A stretch of DNA of 8,866 bases from Pseudomonadota bacterium (GTDB lineage: Bacteria; Pseudomonadota; Gammaproteobacteria; Xanthomonadales; Xanthomonadaceae). Positions 1 to 5,782 of this stretch are shown in pieces (positions within the stretch are counted from its first letter, which is position 1; each line of letters begins with the position of its first letter). The position numbers were made by a program, and so were the translations under genes. Where the stretch lies: positions 1 through 8,866 of the forward strand of contig JAEWNY010000066.1 of the NCBI GenBank assembly GCA_023461075.1, given 5' to 3'. The notes under the pieces are model-generated. The model was not told where the DNA came from, did not search any database, and saw only the letters and a program-made list of their open reading frames with translations.

Positions 1-1373
1 GCCTGGCTGTAGGCGAATTCCAGCGCGGTGGCCGAGACCAGCACCTCGCCGAAGGTCAGCAACAGGTAGGGCCAGAACTGCCAGGCCAGCGAGGTCTCGG
101 CGCCTGAATCCATGTTGAGCTGGATGAAGCCGGCGATGACCCAGGCGATGCCGGCGAAGGCGATGCCCCAGCCCATGCGCCGCAGTGGCGTCGGGTTGAA
201 GCCGATGCGGCGCAGCAGCGGATACAGCAGGATGTTGTTGAACGGGATCAACAGCATGATCAGCAGCGGGTTGAGCGCCTGCATCTGCGCGGCCTCCTTG
301 ACCAGCCAGCTCGGCCACCACCAGACATCATGCGGTACGGCCATGTCCTTGCCCTGCAGCACCCAGGTCGAGGCCTTCTGGTCGAACAGCGACCAGAACG
401 GCGTGGTCAGGGCAAAGATGATCAGGATGCGCAGCACCGAGCGCACGCTGTCCACCGCCTCGTCCGGATGCGCGCCACGCGCGCGGTCGAGCTGCATCGA
501 CACACCCAGGCCGCCGAAGGCGATCACCACGCCCAGCGCCAGGCAGAAGGTGACGACGAAGTTGAATTTCTCGGGCCAGAACGCCAGTTCCATCCCCAGC
601 ACATGCTCAAGCAGCCAGCACAGCAGCAGCCCCGCGGCGAGCGCGAAGCCCAGCATCGCCACCCACCAGCCGGGCCTGCCCTGCCCGCGCACCTCGGTGC
701 TCAGCGCGGTGCGCGCCACGTTGTAGAACGAATGCGGATCCTTGCCGCGGGTGGGCGGCACGCGCACGTACTGCCTGCGGCCCAGCCAGAACAGCAGGGT
801 CGCGATGAACATCAACACGCCGGGGATGCCGAACGCGATCGACGGGCCGAAGTTGCGCAGGAAAAGCGGCATCAGCAGCGAGGCGAAGAAACTGCCGAAG
901 TTGATCGTCCAGTAGAAGAAGTCGAAGACGATTTTTGCCAAGTGCTTGTTGGACTGGTCGAACTGGTCGCCGACGAAGCTCACCACCAGCGGCTTGATGC
1001 CGCCACTGCCCAGCGCGATGAGGAACAGGCCGGTGTAGAAGCCGGTGCGGTTGCCCTCGAACAGGGCCAGGCAGGCATGGCCGGCGCAGTACACCAGCGA
1101 GAACCACAGCACGGTGTTGTATTTGCCGAAGAACCGGTCCGACAGCCAACCACCCAGCAGCGGGAAGAAGTACACGCCAATGACGAAGGTGTGGAAGACC
1201 TCCTTGGCCATGCCTTCGCGTTCGGCTTCCGGCAGGTAGGCCAGCAGCACGCTGGAGACGAGGAACTGCACGAGGATGTTGCGCATGCCGTAGAAGCTGA
1301 AGCGCTCGCAGGCCTCGTTGCCCATGATGTAGGGAAGCTGGCGCGGCATGCGCGCGGCGGCGGTTGCGTTCAT
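1..1373 (-). CDS. POT/PTR2-family proton-dependent oligopeptide symporter, C-terminus cut off by window edge
   Basis: Inner-membrane MFS transporter of the proton-coupled oligopeptide (POT/PTR2) family, which imports di- and tripeptides with protons. Seen: 457 residues from ATG at 1373, open to the left edge. The ExxERFxYY proton/peptide motif is E20-A-C-E23-R24-F25-S26-F27-Y28, with Phe in place of the first Tyr. GGWLSDRFFGK follows TM2, and FFYWTINFGS (PTR2 signature 2) lies in TM5. Late in the protein come QMQALNPLLIMLLIPF and FGEVLVSAT, whose Glu443 is the TM10 Glu conserved in the family. Most of the predicted membrane helices are in view; the last part is missing. An AAAGAGA stretch about 8 nt upstream is a modest ribosome-binding site; Met9 has none. 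The gene starts 43 bp after the GST stop on the same strand, so co-transcription is likely. Family is secure; the exact substrate (dipeptide, tripeptide or other) is not readable. Confidence 0.93.
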   Translation of the reverse strand, partial: MNATAAARMPRQLPYIMGNEACERFSFYGMRNILVQFLVSSVLLAYLPEAEREGMAKEVFHTFVIGVYFFPLLGGWLSDRFFGKYNTVLWFSLVYCAGHACLALFEGNRTGFYTGLFLIALGSGGIKPLVVSFVGDQFDQSNKHLAKIVFDFFYWTINFGSFFASLLMPLFLRNFGPSIAFGIPGVLMFIATLLFWLGRRQYVRVPPTRGKDPHSFYNVARTALSTEVRGQGRPGWWVAMLGFALAAGLLLCWLLEHVLGMELAFWPEKFNFVVTFCLALGVVIAFGGLGVSMQLDRARGAHPDEAVDSVRSVLRILIIFALTTPFWSLFDQKASTWVLQGKDMAVPHDVWWWPSWLVKEAAQMQALNPLLIMLLIPFNNILLYPLLRRIGFNPTPLRRMGWGIAFAGIAWVIAGFIQLNMDSGAETSLAWQFWPYLLLTFGEVLVSATALEFAYSQ

Positions 1374-1416
1374 TAGTGGTCTCTTTTCATGTCGGGCGGC
1401 GGCAGAGGGCGATGGC

Positions 1417-2070
1417 TCATCGCCATTCCTCCAGACCCTCGCGGGCATACAGTTCGGCGAAGGCAGGTCGTGCCTTCATGCGGCGAGCAAGTTCGGCCAA
1501 CTGCGGCCAGGCATCGCCCGGCTTGGGCATGTTGCGCGACCAACGCAGCAGCATCACCAGGTAGATGTCGGCGGCCGAAGGCGCATCGCCCAGCAGATGG
1601 GGGTCCCGTTCGGCGAGGTGATCATCGATGCGCTGCCACGCGGCCTCGATGCGCGGCTGCACCTGCGCCAGCACGGCCTCGCGCTGCTCGGTTCCGGCCG
1701 GCTCGTGCGGATACCACCAGGTGCGCAGCAAGGGCTGCACCGCGTTGGCGAGGTGGAACATCCATTGCACGTAGTCGGCGCGGGCCTTGTCGGCTGGTGG
1801 CGGCGCGAAGCGATGCTGCGGATCGCCATCGGCCAACGTCATCAGCAGGGCGGCCGCCTCGAAACGCGGCACGCCGTCCATCACCAGGGTCGGCACCACG
1901 CCGTTCGGGTTGAGCGCCAGGTATTCCGGCGATTTCTGCTGGCCGGCGGCGGTGTCGATGCGGACCAGCTGGGGCGGCCGCCCCAGCTCCAGCAACAGCC
2001 AGTGCACGGCCAGGCTGGCCGCACCCGGCGCGTAATAGAGCGTATCGGCATTCGGTGGCATGGCGCACAT
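1417..2070 (-). CDS. Glutathione S-transferase-like protein (217 aa)
   Basis: Cytoplasmic protein with the two-domain GST fold, normally joining glutathione to electrophiles. Seen: thioredoxin-like N-terminal domain starting LYYAPGAAS (residues 11-19), NPNGVVPTL with the cis-Pro60 loop, then FEAAAL at 70-75. The helical C-terminal domain holds LLGDAPSAADIYL, the S-x-x-D N-capping box typical of GSTs. It aligns best with beta-class-type proteins, but the usual catalytic Cys of GACS is Ala18, and the Ser after Glu71 that contacts the glutathione gamma-glutamyl group is Ala72. Catalysis therefore may rely on Ser19 or Tyr residues, or may be lost; I recall Ala at these places in related proteobacterial proteins. 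The chosen start (ATG at 2070) follows GGAGGT by 9 nt; the first in-frame ATG at 2106 and Met at 2061 lack such a site. The gene precedes the POT gene by 43 bp and diverges from the peptidase gene. Confidence 0.88.
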   Translation of the reverse strand: MCAMPPNADTLYYAPGAASLAVHWLLLELGRPPQLVRIDTAAGQQKSPEYLALNPNGVVPTLVMDGVPRFEAAALLMTLADGDPQHRFAPPPADKARADYVQWMFHLANAVQPLLRTWWYPHEPAGTEQREAVLAQVQPRIEAAWQRIDDHLAERDPHLLGDAPSAADIYLVMLLRWSRNMPKPGDAWPQLAELARRMKARPAFAELYAREGLEEWR

Positions 2071-2079
2071 GATGGCATG

Positions 2080-2085
2080 ACCTCC
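2080..2085 (-). promoter_or_regulatory. Ribosome-binding site of the GST gene
   Basis: GGAGGT on the minus strand, 9 nt before ATG at 2070. It decides the start: the longer open frame to 2106 would place this site inside the coding sequence and has no comparable site of its own. Confidence 0.65.
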
Positions 2086-2113
2086 GGCCCACTTCGCCCA
2101 AGGCATCCGCGGC

Positions 2114-2119
2114 TAAGAT
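2114..2119 (+). promoter_or_regulatory. Possible -10 box for the M14 peptidase gene
   Basis: TAAGAT in the context GCTAAGATC lies in the 82-bp divergent gap between the GST and peptidase genes. It would put the transcript start near 2126, giving a leader of about 27 nt with only a weak GAGA element before the ATG. No convincing -35 box is seen at the usual spacing, so this rests on the -10 resemblance alone. Confidence 0.3.
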
Positions 2120-2152
2120 CGGGCCTTCGCCCTCGCCGCCGAGATCCCATCC

Positions 2153-3946
2153 ATGCCGTGCACGCCCCGCTGCAGCCATCTGAGTCTCGCCCTCGCCCTT
2201 GCCTGCGCGATCGCACCCGCGGGCGCGGCCTTCGCCGCCACCGACGTGCTCACCACCACGGCCGAACGCAGCGGCTTCCAGAAGACCGGGCGCTACGACG
2301 AGGTCATGGCGCTCTGCGATGCCTTCGCCAGCCAGTATCCGGAGGCAGTGCGTTGCTTCGACTTCGGCACCACGCCCGAAGGGCGGCCGATGAAGGCACT
2401 GGCCGTATCCACTTCCGGTGCGCTGACGCCCGAGGCCGCCCGCGCCCAGGGGCTGCCGGTGGTGCTTGCGCAGGGCGGCATCCACGCCGGCGAGATCGAT
2501 GGCAAGGATGCGGTGTTCTGGCTGCTGCGCGATCTCTTGGACGGCAAGGTCGCCCAGGCTGCGCTCGACAGGCAGGTGCTGCTGTTCGTGCCGGTCTTCA
2601 ACGTGGATGGGCACGAGAACTTCCGCGCCTGGAACCGCCCCAACCAGCGCGGGCCGGAAGAGATGGGCTTCCGCGTGACCGCGCAGCGCTACAACCTCAA
2701 CCGCGATTACGTGAAGGCCGATGCGCCGGAGATGCAGGCGATGCTGCAGTTGGTCAACGCCTGGGACCCGCTGGTCGCGATCGACCTGCACGTCACCGAC
2801 GGCGCCAAGTTCCAGCATGACATCTCGATCACCGCCCAGCCGGTCAACAGCGGCGATGCCCAGTTGCAGCAAGTCGGGCGCAGCCTGCGCGACGGCATCA
2901 TCCAGCGCCTCGAAAAACAAGGGTCGATGCCGGTGCCGTTCTACCCGAGCTTCGTCGAGGAGGACGATCCGGCTTCGGGGTTCGCCGAGGGCGTATCCAC
3001 CCCGCGCTTCTCGCATGGCTATTTCGTGCTGCGCAACCGCATCGGAATCCTGGTCGAGACCCACGCTTGGCGTACCTATCCCGAGCGCGTGCGCGCTACC
3101 CGCAACACCGTGCAGAACCTGCTTGAACTCATCGCCGCCGATGGCGCGAAGTGGCAGGCGGTCGCTCGCGAGGCCGATGCACGGGCGATCAGGCTGGGCG
3201 GACAGGCGGTGCCGCTGGCGTGGAAGGTGAAGGACGCGCCGCGCACCATCGACTTCAAGGGCTATGCCTACACGCGCACGCCATCGACGATTTCCGGCGC
3301 ACCGATGACCCGCTACGACGAAACCACGCCGCAGGTGTGGAAAGTGCCGCTGCGCGATCAGGTGGAGCCATCGCTCACGGTAACCGCTCCGCGCGGCGGC
3401 TATCTGGTGCCGCTGGCGTGGGCGCCGTTCATCGAGCCCAAGCTCAAGGTGCATGGCATCGAATACCGCACCTTGGGCCGCGCGCAGGGTCAGGTGCCGG
3501 TGGCCTCGTTCGTCGCCGACAAGGCCGAGTTCGCTGCGGGTCCGGTAGAGGGCCACCAGCGGGCGTCGCTGACGGGCGAATGGAAGCCTGACACCCGCGA
3601 CATCCGGGCCGGGGCGCTGTTCGTGCCGATCGCCCAGGCCAAGTCACGGCTGGTGATGAACCTGCTGGAGCCACGCGCACCGGACGCGCTGGCGGCCTGG
3701 GGCAACCTCAACAACGCCTTCGAGCAGAAGGAGTACATGGAGGATTACGTCGCCGAGGAACAGGCCGAGGCGATGCTGGCGCGCGACCCGGCGCTCAAGA
3801 CCGAATTCGAAAAGCGCCTGCGCGAGGACGCCGCCTTCGCGAAATCGCCCGGCCAGCGCCTGGACTTCTTCTACCGCCGTCATCCCGCCTACGATCGCGA
3901 TACACGCCGCTACCCGGTGATGCGCGTCGAGCGCGCGCCCGAATGA
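2153..3946 (+). CDS. Secreted M14-family zinc carboxypeptidase-like metallopeptidase (597 aa)
   Basis: Predicted exported zinc metallopeptidase; M14 enzymes usually cleave C-terminal residues from peptides. Seen: a signal peptide (residues 1 to about 29, Arg-containing start, Leu/Ala-rich core, AFAA before TDV; no good lipobox at Cys18). Catalytic parts by analogy to carboxypeptidase A: zinc ligands His111 and Glu114 in GGIHAGEIDGKD and His213 in IDLHVTDG; Asn183-Arg184 in NLNRDY matching the substrate-carboxylate pair; Glu302 in GILVETHAW as general base; Tyr290 is a candidate for the mobile Tyr. The catalytic domain occupies roughly 45-330. The remaining 260 residues include a Gly/Pro-rich beta-type region and a conserved-looking FEQKEYMEDYV segment near 520, and have no function I can name. 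At about 600 residues it matches a long M14 subgroup common in Xanthomonadales. The substrate is unknown. The nearby peptide transporter fits a peptide-scavenging role, which is inference. Confidence 0.9.
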   Translation: MPCTPRCSHLSLALALACAIAPAGAAFAATDVLTTTAERSGFQKTGRYDEVMALCDAFASQYPEAVRCFDFGTTPEGRPMKALAVSTSGALTPEAARAQGLPVVLAQGGIHAGEIDGKDAVFWLLRDLLDGKVAQAALDRQVLLFVPVFNVDGHENFRAWNRPNQRGPEEMGFRVTAQRYNLNRDYVKADAPEMQAMLQLVNAWDPLVAIDLHVTDGAKFQHDISITAQPVNSGDAQLQQVGRSLRDGIIQRLEKQGSMPVPFYPSFVEEDDPASGFAEGVSTPRFSHGYFVLRNRIGILVETHAWRTYPERVRATRNTVQNLLELIAADGAKWQAVAREADARAIRLGGQAVPLAWKVKDAPRTIDFKGYAYTRTPSTISGAPMTRYDETTPQVWKVPLRDQVEPSLTVTAPRGGYLVPLAWAPFIEPKLKVHGIEYRTLGRAQGQVPVASFVADKAEFAAGPVEGHQRASLTGEWKPDTRDIRAGALFVPIAQAKSRLVMNLLEPRAPDALAAWGNLNNAFEQKEYMEDYVAEEQAEAMLARDPALKTEFEKRLREDAAFAKSPGQRLDFFYRRHPAYDRDTRRYPVMRVERAPE

Positions 3947-3958
3947 CGGCGGTCGTCA
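3944..3958. terminator. Small stem-loop between convergent genes
   Basis: TGACG-GCGGT-CGTCA forms a 5-bp stem with a 5-nt loop, beginning at the peptidase stop codon and ending 6 bp before the stop of the convergent ydeI-like gene. There is no T-tract on either strand, so it is at best a weak bidirectional terminator. Confidence 0.22.
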
Positions 3959-3964
3959 CCCGGA

Positions 3965-4594
3965 TCAGCAGTTCTCGTATTTCCAGTTGCGCCGCTTGCC
4001 CTCGCCCAGCCACTCGATGGCCTGGGCGATGCGGCGCTCGCGCGTGTCCGCACGCTTGGCCTCGCTGATCCACAGGACGTATTCGCGTCGCTGGCCGGGC
4101 GGGAACGCTTCGAAGTGCTGGCGCGCGGCGGGATGGGCACGCAGCGCGGCGGCGAACTCTGGGGATGGCACGGCTTCGGGCCTCATCGGGCGGGCACCCC
4201 TGGATTTGGCGGGACCGGTGCCGGCTGCGGCTTCGTCGACCAGCTGCATCGCGCGCCGGATATGCGCCTTCAGCATGGCGGCTTTCGGGATATCGGCCTG
4301 GCTGCGCATCTTGCCGTAGCTGCCCATGCCGGTGCGGCCCTGTTCCTCGCCCTCCCCGAGCACCTCGGCATGCTGCCAGTAACCGAACGAGACGTGCTGT
4401 TTGAACGCCGCCAGTCCGCACAGGATCTTGCCGCGATACAGGAAGGCCGGCATGCCCCACTTGATCGCTTCTTCCACTTGCGGGCAAGCGCGGTGCACGG
4501 TCTCTCGCAGGCCGGCGAGCATCGGCTGGAAGTCCGGGGCGGCGTTCGAGATGTAACGGTCGACTTCGATACTGCGATCCGCTTCGCGTTTCAT
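3965..4594 (-). CDS. YdeI/OmdA-family protein (DUF1801 + OmdA domains, 209 aa)
   Basis: Likely cytoplasmic protein of the YdeI family, annotated in databases as YdeI/OmpD-associated and linked in some species to tolerance of bacteriocins or antimicrobial peptides; the biochemical activity is not established. Seen: DUF1801-type fold at about 20-118 (EEAIKWGMPAF at 41-51, then HVSFGYW and GKMR...IPKAAMLKAHIRRA). A short Ala/Gly/Arg linker leads to the OmdA domain at about 145-200, with the hallmark REYVLWISEAKR, then ETR-like DTRERRI and WLGEGK. Length is close to other family members. ATG at 4594 has GAGAGG about 10 nt upstream. There is no signal peptide or membrane segment. It is convergent with the peptidase and divergent from the 56-residue gene; the inverted repeat at 4618-4634 sits in their shared 66-bp promoter gap. 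Confidence 0.85.
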   Translation of the reverse strand: MKREADRSIEVDRYISNAAPDFQPMLAGLRETVHRACPQVEEAIKWGMPAFLYRGKILCGLAAFKQHVSFGYWQHAEVLGEGEEQGRTGMGSYGKMRSQADIPKAAMLKAHIRRAMQLVDEAAAGTGPAKSRGARPMRPEAVPSPEFAAALRAHPAARQHFEAFPPGQRREYVLWISEAKRADTRERRIAQAIEWLGEGKRRNWKYENC

Positions 4595-4617
4595 GGCCAC
4601 ATTTCCTCTCCGAACAG

Positions 4618-4634
4618 TGGAACAATCCGTTCCA
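4618..4634. promoter_or_regulatory. Operator-like inverted repeat TGGAAC-N5-GTTCCA
   Basis: A perfect 6-bp inverted repeat with a 5-bp AATCC spacer lies in the 66-bp gap between the divergent ydeI-like gene and the 56-residue gene. Dyad symmetry over 17 bp in a divergent promoter gap is typical of a dimeric helix-turn-helix repressor site. No regulator gene lies in the window, so the protein that would bind is unknown. A short hairpin in the leader RNA is the alternative. Confidence 0.45.
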
Positions 4635-4660
4635 TAGACAACGCCATGCAGGGGTGGCCG

Positions 4661-4831
4661 ATGGACTTTCTCAACGATCAACAGCGTTGCATGCTTGGTG
4701 AACTCCAGCAGTTCGGCTGGGAGTTGCACGCGGTCAGCCGCATCGGCCATGGCCATCATGCCGCAGTCCGCTCGGCGGACGGCAACGACTTCGCGGTGAT
4801 CCGCGAGGACGGCCTGCTCGCCGATCGTTGA
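4661..4831 (+). CDS. Small hypothetical protein (56 aa)
   Basis: Not recognised with certainty. Seen: ATG at 4661 with AGGGG about 7 nt upstream, then 56 codons to TGA at 4829-4831. The in-frame ATG at 4646 would place that site inside the gene and is less likely. The protein begins MDFLNDQQRCMLGELQQFGW, probably one amphipathic helix. A beta-like half follows, with WELHAVSRI, a His cluster GHGHH, then AAVRSADGNDFAVIREDG. This helix-then-short-beta-strands layout, with F-A-V-I-x-x-D-G near the end, resembles small conserved proteins of gammaproteobacteria, but I cannot name a family. There is no signal peptide or transmembrane segment. It ends 38 bp before the ribonuclease gene on the same strand, so read-through into it is possible although that gene appears to have its own promoter. 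Confidence 0.6.
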   Translation: MDFLNDQQRCMLGELQQFGWELHAVSRIGHGHHAAVRSADGNDFAVIREDGLLADR

Positions 4832-4857
4832 TCCGTCCGGCCGCCCGTAACGGACGC

Positions 4858-4863
4858 TAGACT
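4858..4863 (+). promoter_or_regulatory. Candidate -10 box for a leaderless ribonuclease mRNA
   Basis: TAGACT is followed by exactly 6 nt (GCGCCG) and then the ATG at 4870, which puts the expected transcript start on the A of the ATG. No Shine-Dalgarno sequence precedes the ATG. A TTGATC sequence at 4828-4833 resembles a -35 box, but its 24-bp spacing is too long to count as support. Confidence 0.45.
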
Positions 4864-4869
4864 GCGCCG

Positions 4870-5301
4870 ATGCGCAGATTCCCTTGGCTATGGCCCCTGC
4901 TGCTGGTGGCAGGGCTGCTGCTTTGGTGGGGCACGCGCGATGTCGCGAGCCCGGACCGGCTGCCCCAGCCGAACGCCGATGGCGGGCGCAGTGCGCCGCG
5001 TGATGGAGCGCCCGCACGGACGCGGCGCGATCCCGGCCTGCCGGCCGAAGCCCGCGACACCATCGCGCGGATCCAGCGCGGCGGCCCGTTCCCGCACCGG
5101 CAGGACGGCAGCACCTTCCAGAACCGCGAGCGCCGCCTGCCGCAGCAACCGCGTGGTTACTACCGCGAATACACCGTCGATACGCCCGGACTCTCGCATC
5201 GTGGCGCGCGCCGCATCGTCACCGGCGGCCGCCCGCCCGAGGTCTGGTATTACACCGATGACCATTACGACAGCTTCCGCCGCATCGAGGTGAATCCGTG
5301 A
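4870..5301 (+). CDS. Exported guanyl-specific ribonuclease, RNase Sa/barnase (N1/T1) family (143 aa)
   Basis: Small microbial endoribonuclease expected to cut single-stranded RNA after G through a 2',3'-cyclic phosphate. Seen: residues 6-20 form a hydrophobic, Trp/Leu-rich membrane segment after an MRR start and lack an obvious AxA cleavage site, so the enzyme is either a signal-anchored periplasmic protein or a cleaved secreted one. A Pro/Arg-rich linker spans 25-55. The catalytic domain (57-141) matches RNase Sa closely: guanine-binding FQNRE at 83-87 (Gln84, Asn85, Arg86, Glu87), catalytic Glu100 in REYTV, Arg111 and Arg115 in the RGARRI region, and His132-Tyr133 in DDHYDSF. These equal Glu54, Arg65, Arg69 and His85 of RNase Sa. 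There is no cysteine, so the RNase Sa disulfide is absent. The gene overlaps the barstar gene by 4 nt. Family is secure; the biological target (scavenging, or attack on other cells) is unknown. Confidence 0.93.
   Translation: MRRFPWLWPLLLVAGLLLWWGTRDVASPDRLPQPNADGGRSAPRDGAPARTRRDPGLPAEARDTIARIQRGGPFPHRQDGSTFQNRERRLPQQPRGYYREYTVDTPGLSHRGARRIVTGGRPPEVWYYTDDHYDSFRRIEVNP
5287..5293 (+). promoter_or_regulatory. Ribosome-binding site of the barstar gene, inside the ribonuclease ORF
   Basis: GAGGTGA lies just upstream of the GTG at 5298 and within the last codons of the ribonuclease gene. With the GTGA overlap it fixes the barstar start at GTG rather than at the next Met (ATG at 5373), and it suggests translational coupling. 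Confidence 0.7.
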
Positions 5302-5768
5302 GCGAGACCGACACCGATTCTTCCCATCCGCTCGACCTGCGCGACCCGCGCCAGGCCGGCGTCTACCGGGTGATGCAAGCCGATGTGGCCGCGCTGGAGG
5401 CCATGGCGCGCGATGAAGCCGTCGCGGTGCAGGTGGTCGATGTGAGCGGTGTCGATGACAAGGCTGACCTGCTCGCACGCATCCACGCTGGCTTGTCGTT
5501 CCCGGACGGTTGGGGCCGCAATTGGGATGCACTGGCCGACGGGCTCAAGGACCTGTCCTGGCTGGGCGATGCCGAGCCGCGCCTGCTGGTCTGGCACGGA
5601 CTGGAAGGCGTGCACCACGCCGATCCCGAACTGGATGCCACCCTCTGCGAAATCCTGGAGGAAACCAGCGCGTTCTGGGCCGACCAAGGCATCGCGCTGT
5701 GGTCATTGGTCAGCCTGCAACGCGCGCTGCACGAAAGCGCCGGCCCGGAGGCCGGCAGCCTGCACTGA
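5298..5768 (+). CDS. Barstar-family ribonuclease inhibitor (156 aa)
   Basis: Predicted cytoplasmic inhibitor that would block the neighbouring ribonuclease before export. Seen: the barstar core begins near residue 42 (AVAVQVVDVSGV), continues through ADLLARIHAGLSFP, and holds the family hallmark GWGRNWDALADGLKDLSW at 71-88. Asn75, Asp77 and Asp81 correspond to barstar Asn33, Asp35 and Asp39, which plug the barnase active site; barstar Trp38 is Ala80 here. A strand RLLVWHGL and a C-terminal helix/strand (SAFWADQGIALWSLV) complete the fold; I could not place barstar Glu76 with confidence. The protein is longer than classical barstar (about 90 residues), with some 40 extra N-terminal residues (GVYRV...) and a short C-terminal tail, as is common in proteobacterial members. 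GTG start at 5298 overlaps the ribonuclease TGA (GTGA). It has no signal peptide, consistent with a cytoplasmic role. Confidence 0.92.
   Translation: MSETDTDSSHPLDLRDPRQAGVYRVMQADVAALEAMARDEAVAVQVVDVSGVDDKADLLARIHAGLSFPDGWGRNWDALADGLKDLSWLGDAEPRLLVWHGLEGVHHADPELDATLCEILEETSAFWADQGIALWSLVSLQRALHESAGPEAGSLH
5739..5756. terminator. Strong GC hairpin at the barstar 3' end, facing the lipoprotein gene
   Basis: GCCGGCC-CGGA-GGCCGGC is a perfect 7-bp stem with a 4-nt loop, formed by the last barstar codons and lying 27 bp beyond the lipoprotein stop on the opposite strand. Read on the minus strand it is followed by GCTTTCGT, a very short T run; on the plus strand no T run follows. It may act as a terminator for the lipoprotein gene, or as a shared transcript-end structure for both convergent genes. 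Confidence 0.35.
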
Positions 5769-5782
5769 GGCAATCGCTGCGG

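Noticed and set aside
330..1376. A 348-codon plus-strand open frame antisense to the POT transporter
   Set aside because: His/Gln/Glu-rich low-complexity translation, opposite a transporter with intact PTR2 signatures.
2153..2240. Lipoprotein signal in the M14 peptidase (Cys18)
   Set aside because: The residues before Cys18 (A-L-A) do not fit the lipobox at -3, and a better signal peptidase I site (AFAA) lies downstream.
1348..2820. A 490-codon plus-strand open frame across the GST and the start of the peptidase
   Set aside because: Its translation is Arg/Ala/Gly-rich with no motif, and it overlaps two well-supported genes in other frames.
1622..3556. A 644-codon open frame on the minus strand antisense to the peptidase
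   Set aside because: It lies opposite a gene with full M14 active-site motifs, runs across the divergent promoter gap, has Arg/His/Leu-rich sequence without domains, and is what high-GC third-position bias produces in a shadow frame.
4834..4856. CGTCCG...CGGACG inverted repeat between the 56-residue gene and the RNase gene
   Set aside because: The 6-bp arms are 11 nt apart, there is no T-tract, and a smaller CCGTAACGG palindrome competes for the same bases, so it supports neither a terminator nor an operator.
4594..5017. N-terminal extension of the ydeI-like frame up to 5017
   Set aside because: The open frame continues upstream, but this part crosses the divergent gap and runs antisense to the 56-residue and RNase genes. 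The family domain and a ribosome-binding site both support the ATG at 4594.
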